The notes beneath the pieces were generated by a model, which was not told the DNA's origin, made no database searches, and saw only the letters and a program-made list of their open reading frames with translations. The translations under genes and the position numbers were made by a program. 6,224 nt of DNA. It comes from an uncultured Thermomicrobia bacterium (GTDB lineage Bacteria; Chloroflexota; Chloroflexia; Thermomicrobiales; JALYUS01). Positions 5,401 through 6,224 of this stretch are shown here, piece after piece (the first letter of the stretch is position 1; each line of letters starts with the position of its first letter). The stretch lies in the NCBI GenBank assembly GCA_937968015.1, contig CALBSO010000043.1:1-6224 (forward strand), given 5' to 3'.

Positions 5401-5407
5401 AGGAGGG
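5401..5407 (+). promoter_or_regulatory. Strong ribosome binding site for a TTG start
   Basis: AGGAGGG lies 10 bp before TTG 5418-5420. There is no ATG or GTG at a fitting distance in this frame, so this site decides the start. Confidence 0.7.
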
Positions 5408-5417
5408 TCTGTCCGTT

Positions 5418-6062
5418 TTGCGGTTGTCAAAGAATTCGAGTGCGGTATCGAGCGCCACCGAGCAACGTCGCTCCCCGGCCTATCGCCTCATCACCCCCCT
5501 GTTTCTCCTTTGCTTTCTCGCGGTCTTACCCCTGAGCGTCGTGCGGGCGAACGACGATGGCGCACCCACATTCCCGTCGTCCCTCGCACCGACACCAACC
5601 GCGCCATCACCCACCGCGACACCCGCTCCGGTCGTACCGAACACCACCCTGCAGGTGCGCTCCATCACCGCGCCCTCGCCGCCCGCCCCACCCGCCGACC
5701 CGACGGCCGGATTGACGGTGATCGGTGAAGGAGGGGCCGCCTTCTACTCGTCGGGCTATGACGATGGTGGCTGGGATGCGATCATCCGCACGCACATGCG
5801 CGGCGGACAGGGAAGCCCCGATACTTTTCCCTATTCGCCGGAGGGGTATTACTGCGTCCATCCCGATTTCATCTTTGGCAATATCCTGACTTTGCAAAAC
5901 ACAGACACGGGTAAGACGATCCGCTGCACCATTGCGGACGCCGTCGCCCCAGGGGATCAGGGCTACTGGCGCACCCACTTTGTCATCGAAATCAGTTACC
6001 GGCTCTTCACCGCCCTCGGCCTCAACAATGGCAATCATGTCCGCGTCTGGGCAATGACCTAA
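5418..6062 (+). CDS. Secreted protein with Pro/Thr-rich linker and C-terminal RlpA-like double-psi beta-barrel
   Basis: The 214-residue product starts at TTG behind a strong ribosome binding site. Residues 17-44 form a signal peptide: basic RRSPAYR, a hydrophobic stretch LITPLFLLCFLAVLPLSVV, and a probable cleavage after VRA (44) before NDD. Residues 49-97 are a low-complexity linker rich in Pro, Thr, Ala and Ser, as found in extracellular or wall-anchored proteins. Residues 99-213 look like a double-psi beta-barrel of the RlpA/barwin/expansin type: GEGGAAFYSSGY, then ILTLQNTDTGKTIRCTIAD, then VIEISYRLFTALGL and GNHVRVWAM, with D174 at the position of the conserved Asp. C146 and C170 could form a disulfide. 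Members of this fold bind or cleave peptidoglycan or other polysaccharides; whether this one is an enzyme is unknown. Its stop codon is part of a repeat end. The fold call is by pattern, the secretion call is firm. Confidence 0.8.
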   Translation: MRLSKNSSAVSSATEQRRSPAYRLITPLFLLCFLAVLPLSVVRANDDGAPTFPSSLAPTPTAPSPTATPAPVVPNTTLQVRSITAPSPPAPPADPTAGLTVIGEGGAAFYSSGYDDGGWDAIIRTHMRGGQGSPDTFPYSPEGYYCVHPDFIFGNILTLQNTDTGKTIRCTIADAVAPGDQGYWRTHFVIEISYRLFTALGLNNGNHVRVWAMT

Positions 6063-6202
6063 CCCCCGATCCCTTCCCGATACTGCCCAAAGGGCGCCCG
6101 GAAGGGGTGACTCATCGCACTACCGAGGCATTCCTGGAACACTCCGATCTTGTACGGGCTTGCTCCCCCTTCCCGTGTCGGGAAGGGGGCTGGGGGGTTA
6201 GG
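6058..6202. repeat. 145-bp inverted pair of REP-like repeats (MITE-like unit)
   Basis: The unit begins CCTAACCCCCGATCCCTTCC (then CG; 6058-6079) and ends with the inverted form of CCTAACCCCCCAGCCCCCTT (then CCCG; 6179-6202), differing by a 2-base gap and few changes. The left half contains a further GCCC-AAA-GGGC hairpin and GGAAGGGG mirroring CCCTTCC. The right half is a perfect hairpin: CCCCCTTCCCG (6165-6175), loop TGT, CGGGAAGGGGG (6179-6189). The first bases overlap the stop codon of the preceding gene. The plan resembles the repeat at 2558-2601. Either a REP doublet or a small non-autonomous mobile unit; the right hairpin may also end transcription, though without a U run. Confidence 0.6.
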
Positions 6203-6208
6203 CAAGAG

Positions 6209-6224
6209 AAAGCCCCCGCTGGGG
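6209..6224. terminator. Partial GC hairpin at the window end
   Basis: AAAGCCCCCGCTGGGG starts a CCCC-GCT-GGGG hairpin preceded by AAA; the window stops inside the second arm. It could be a terminator, possibly bidirectional, but the deciding bases lie outside. Confidence 0.35.

Larger units (their letters stand above)
4901..5417. other. Intergenic region with promoter, dyads and a possible coding remnant
   Basis: No complete gene is recognised in these 517 bp between the divergent aldo/keto reductase and the beta-barrel protein. Frame +3 is open from 5022 to a TGA at 5151-5153 and reads GIPDESSGGYLYFGKYISN and onward to NTDLFVMIRC, which looks protein-like but has no start codon; just before it another frame reads EIVKGQVQVGNATFQSKPSP (4962-5021). 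Together they may be a frameshifted remnant of an unrecognised gene. The palindrome GGCGATCGCC lies at about 4935-4944. The plus-strand promoter and hairpins at 5246-5352 are listed separately. For the aldo/keto reductase, TTGACG on the minus strand near 4960 is the only -35-like box seen, without a good -10. Confidence 0.35.

Noticed and set aside
5320..5728. Plus-strand frames starting in the 5' hairpin
   Set aside because: They have no ribosome binding site, start inside the hairpin and run out of frame through the signal-peptide region of the secreted protein.
1..6224. CRISPR array, tRNA or rRNA genes
   Set aside because: No regularly spaced direct repeats, and no cloverleaf or rRNA-like conserved stretches were found on either strand.

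Overview
The window is GC-rich overall (protein-coding blocks at 2600-4900 and 5400-6060 look well above 60% GC by eye). The stretches 1-350 and 1608-2560 are visibly more AT-rich. A DAHP synthase of the Thermotoga type with an N-terminal regulatory domain, GC-rich hairpin repeats ending in GGGGGTGAGG or GGGGGTTAGG, leaderless-type promoters and an IS630 element suggest a bacterial chromosome, possibly Chloroflexota (Thermomicrobia-like). That placement is a guess from style, not from a marker gene.

Left part (1-2480), accessory DNA, all genes on the minus strand: a DUF3883 (NOV_C) protein with a PD-(D/E)xK-like motif, then an IS630-family element whose transposase needs a -1 frameshift at an A6 tract, then a DUF5615 PIN-like (toxin-type) gene whose first strand and start codon are cut off at the IS end. 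Lower GC, the IS and toxin/nuclease-type genes mark this as acquired DNA, possibly a decayed defence or toxin-antitoxin patch.

Middle (2550-4910), metabolic DNA on the minus strand: an aldo/keto reductase, then a well-formed promoter, a 28-codon leader peptide containing the run NWFYAYF (Trp, Phe, Tyr, Tyr, Phe), a 14-bp long-range inverted repeat, an intrinsic terminator with seven U residues, and finally aroF (DAHP synthase, first step of the shikimate pathway). This is the most interesting part of the window: it looks like ribosome-mediated transcription attenuation of aroF by all three aromatic amino acids, with a leader peptide that appears to be translated from a leaderless transcript. 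A GC-rich palindromic repeat lies directly behind the aroF stop codon.

Right part (4901-6224): about 500 bp without a complete gene, holding a possible coding remnant and a strong plus-strand promoter, followed by a 5' UTR hairpin. Next comes a secreted protein with signal peptide, Pro/Thr-rich linker and a C-terminal RlpA-like double-psi beta-barrel, starting at TTG behind a strong ribosome binding site. Its stop codon lies inside one end of a 145-bp inverted pair of the same class of palindromic repeat. The window ends inside another GC hairpin.
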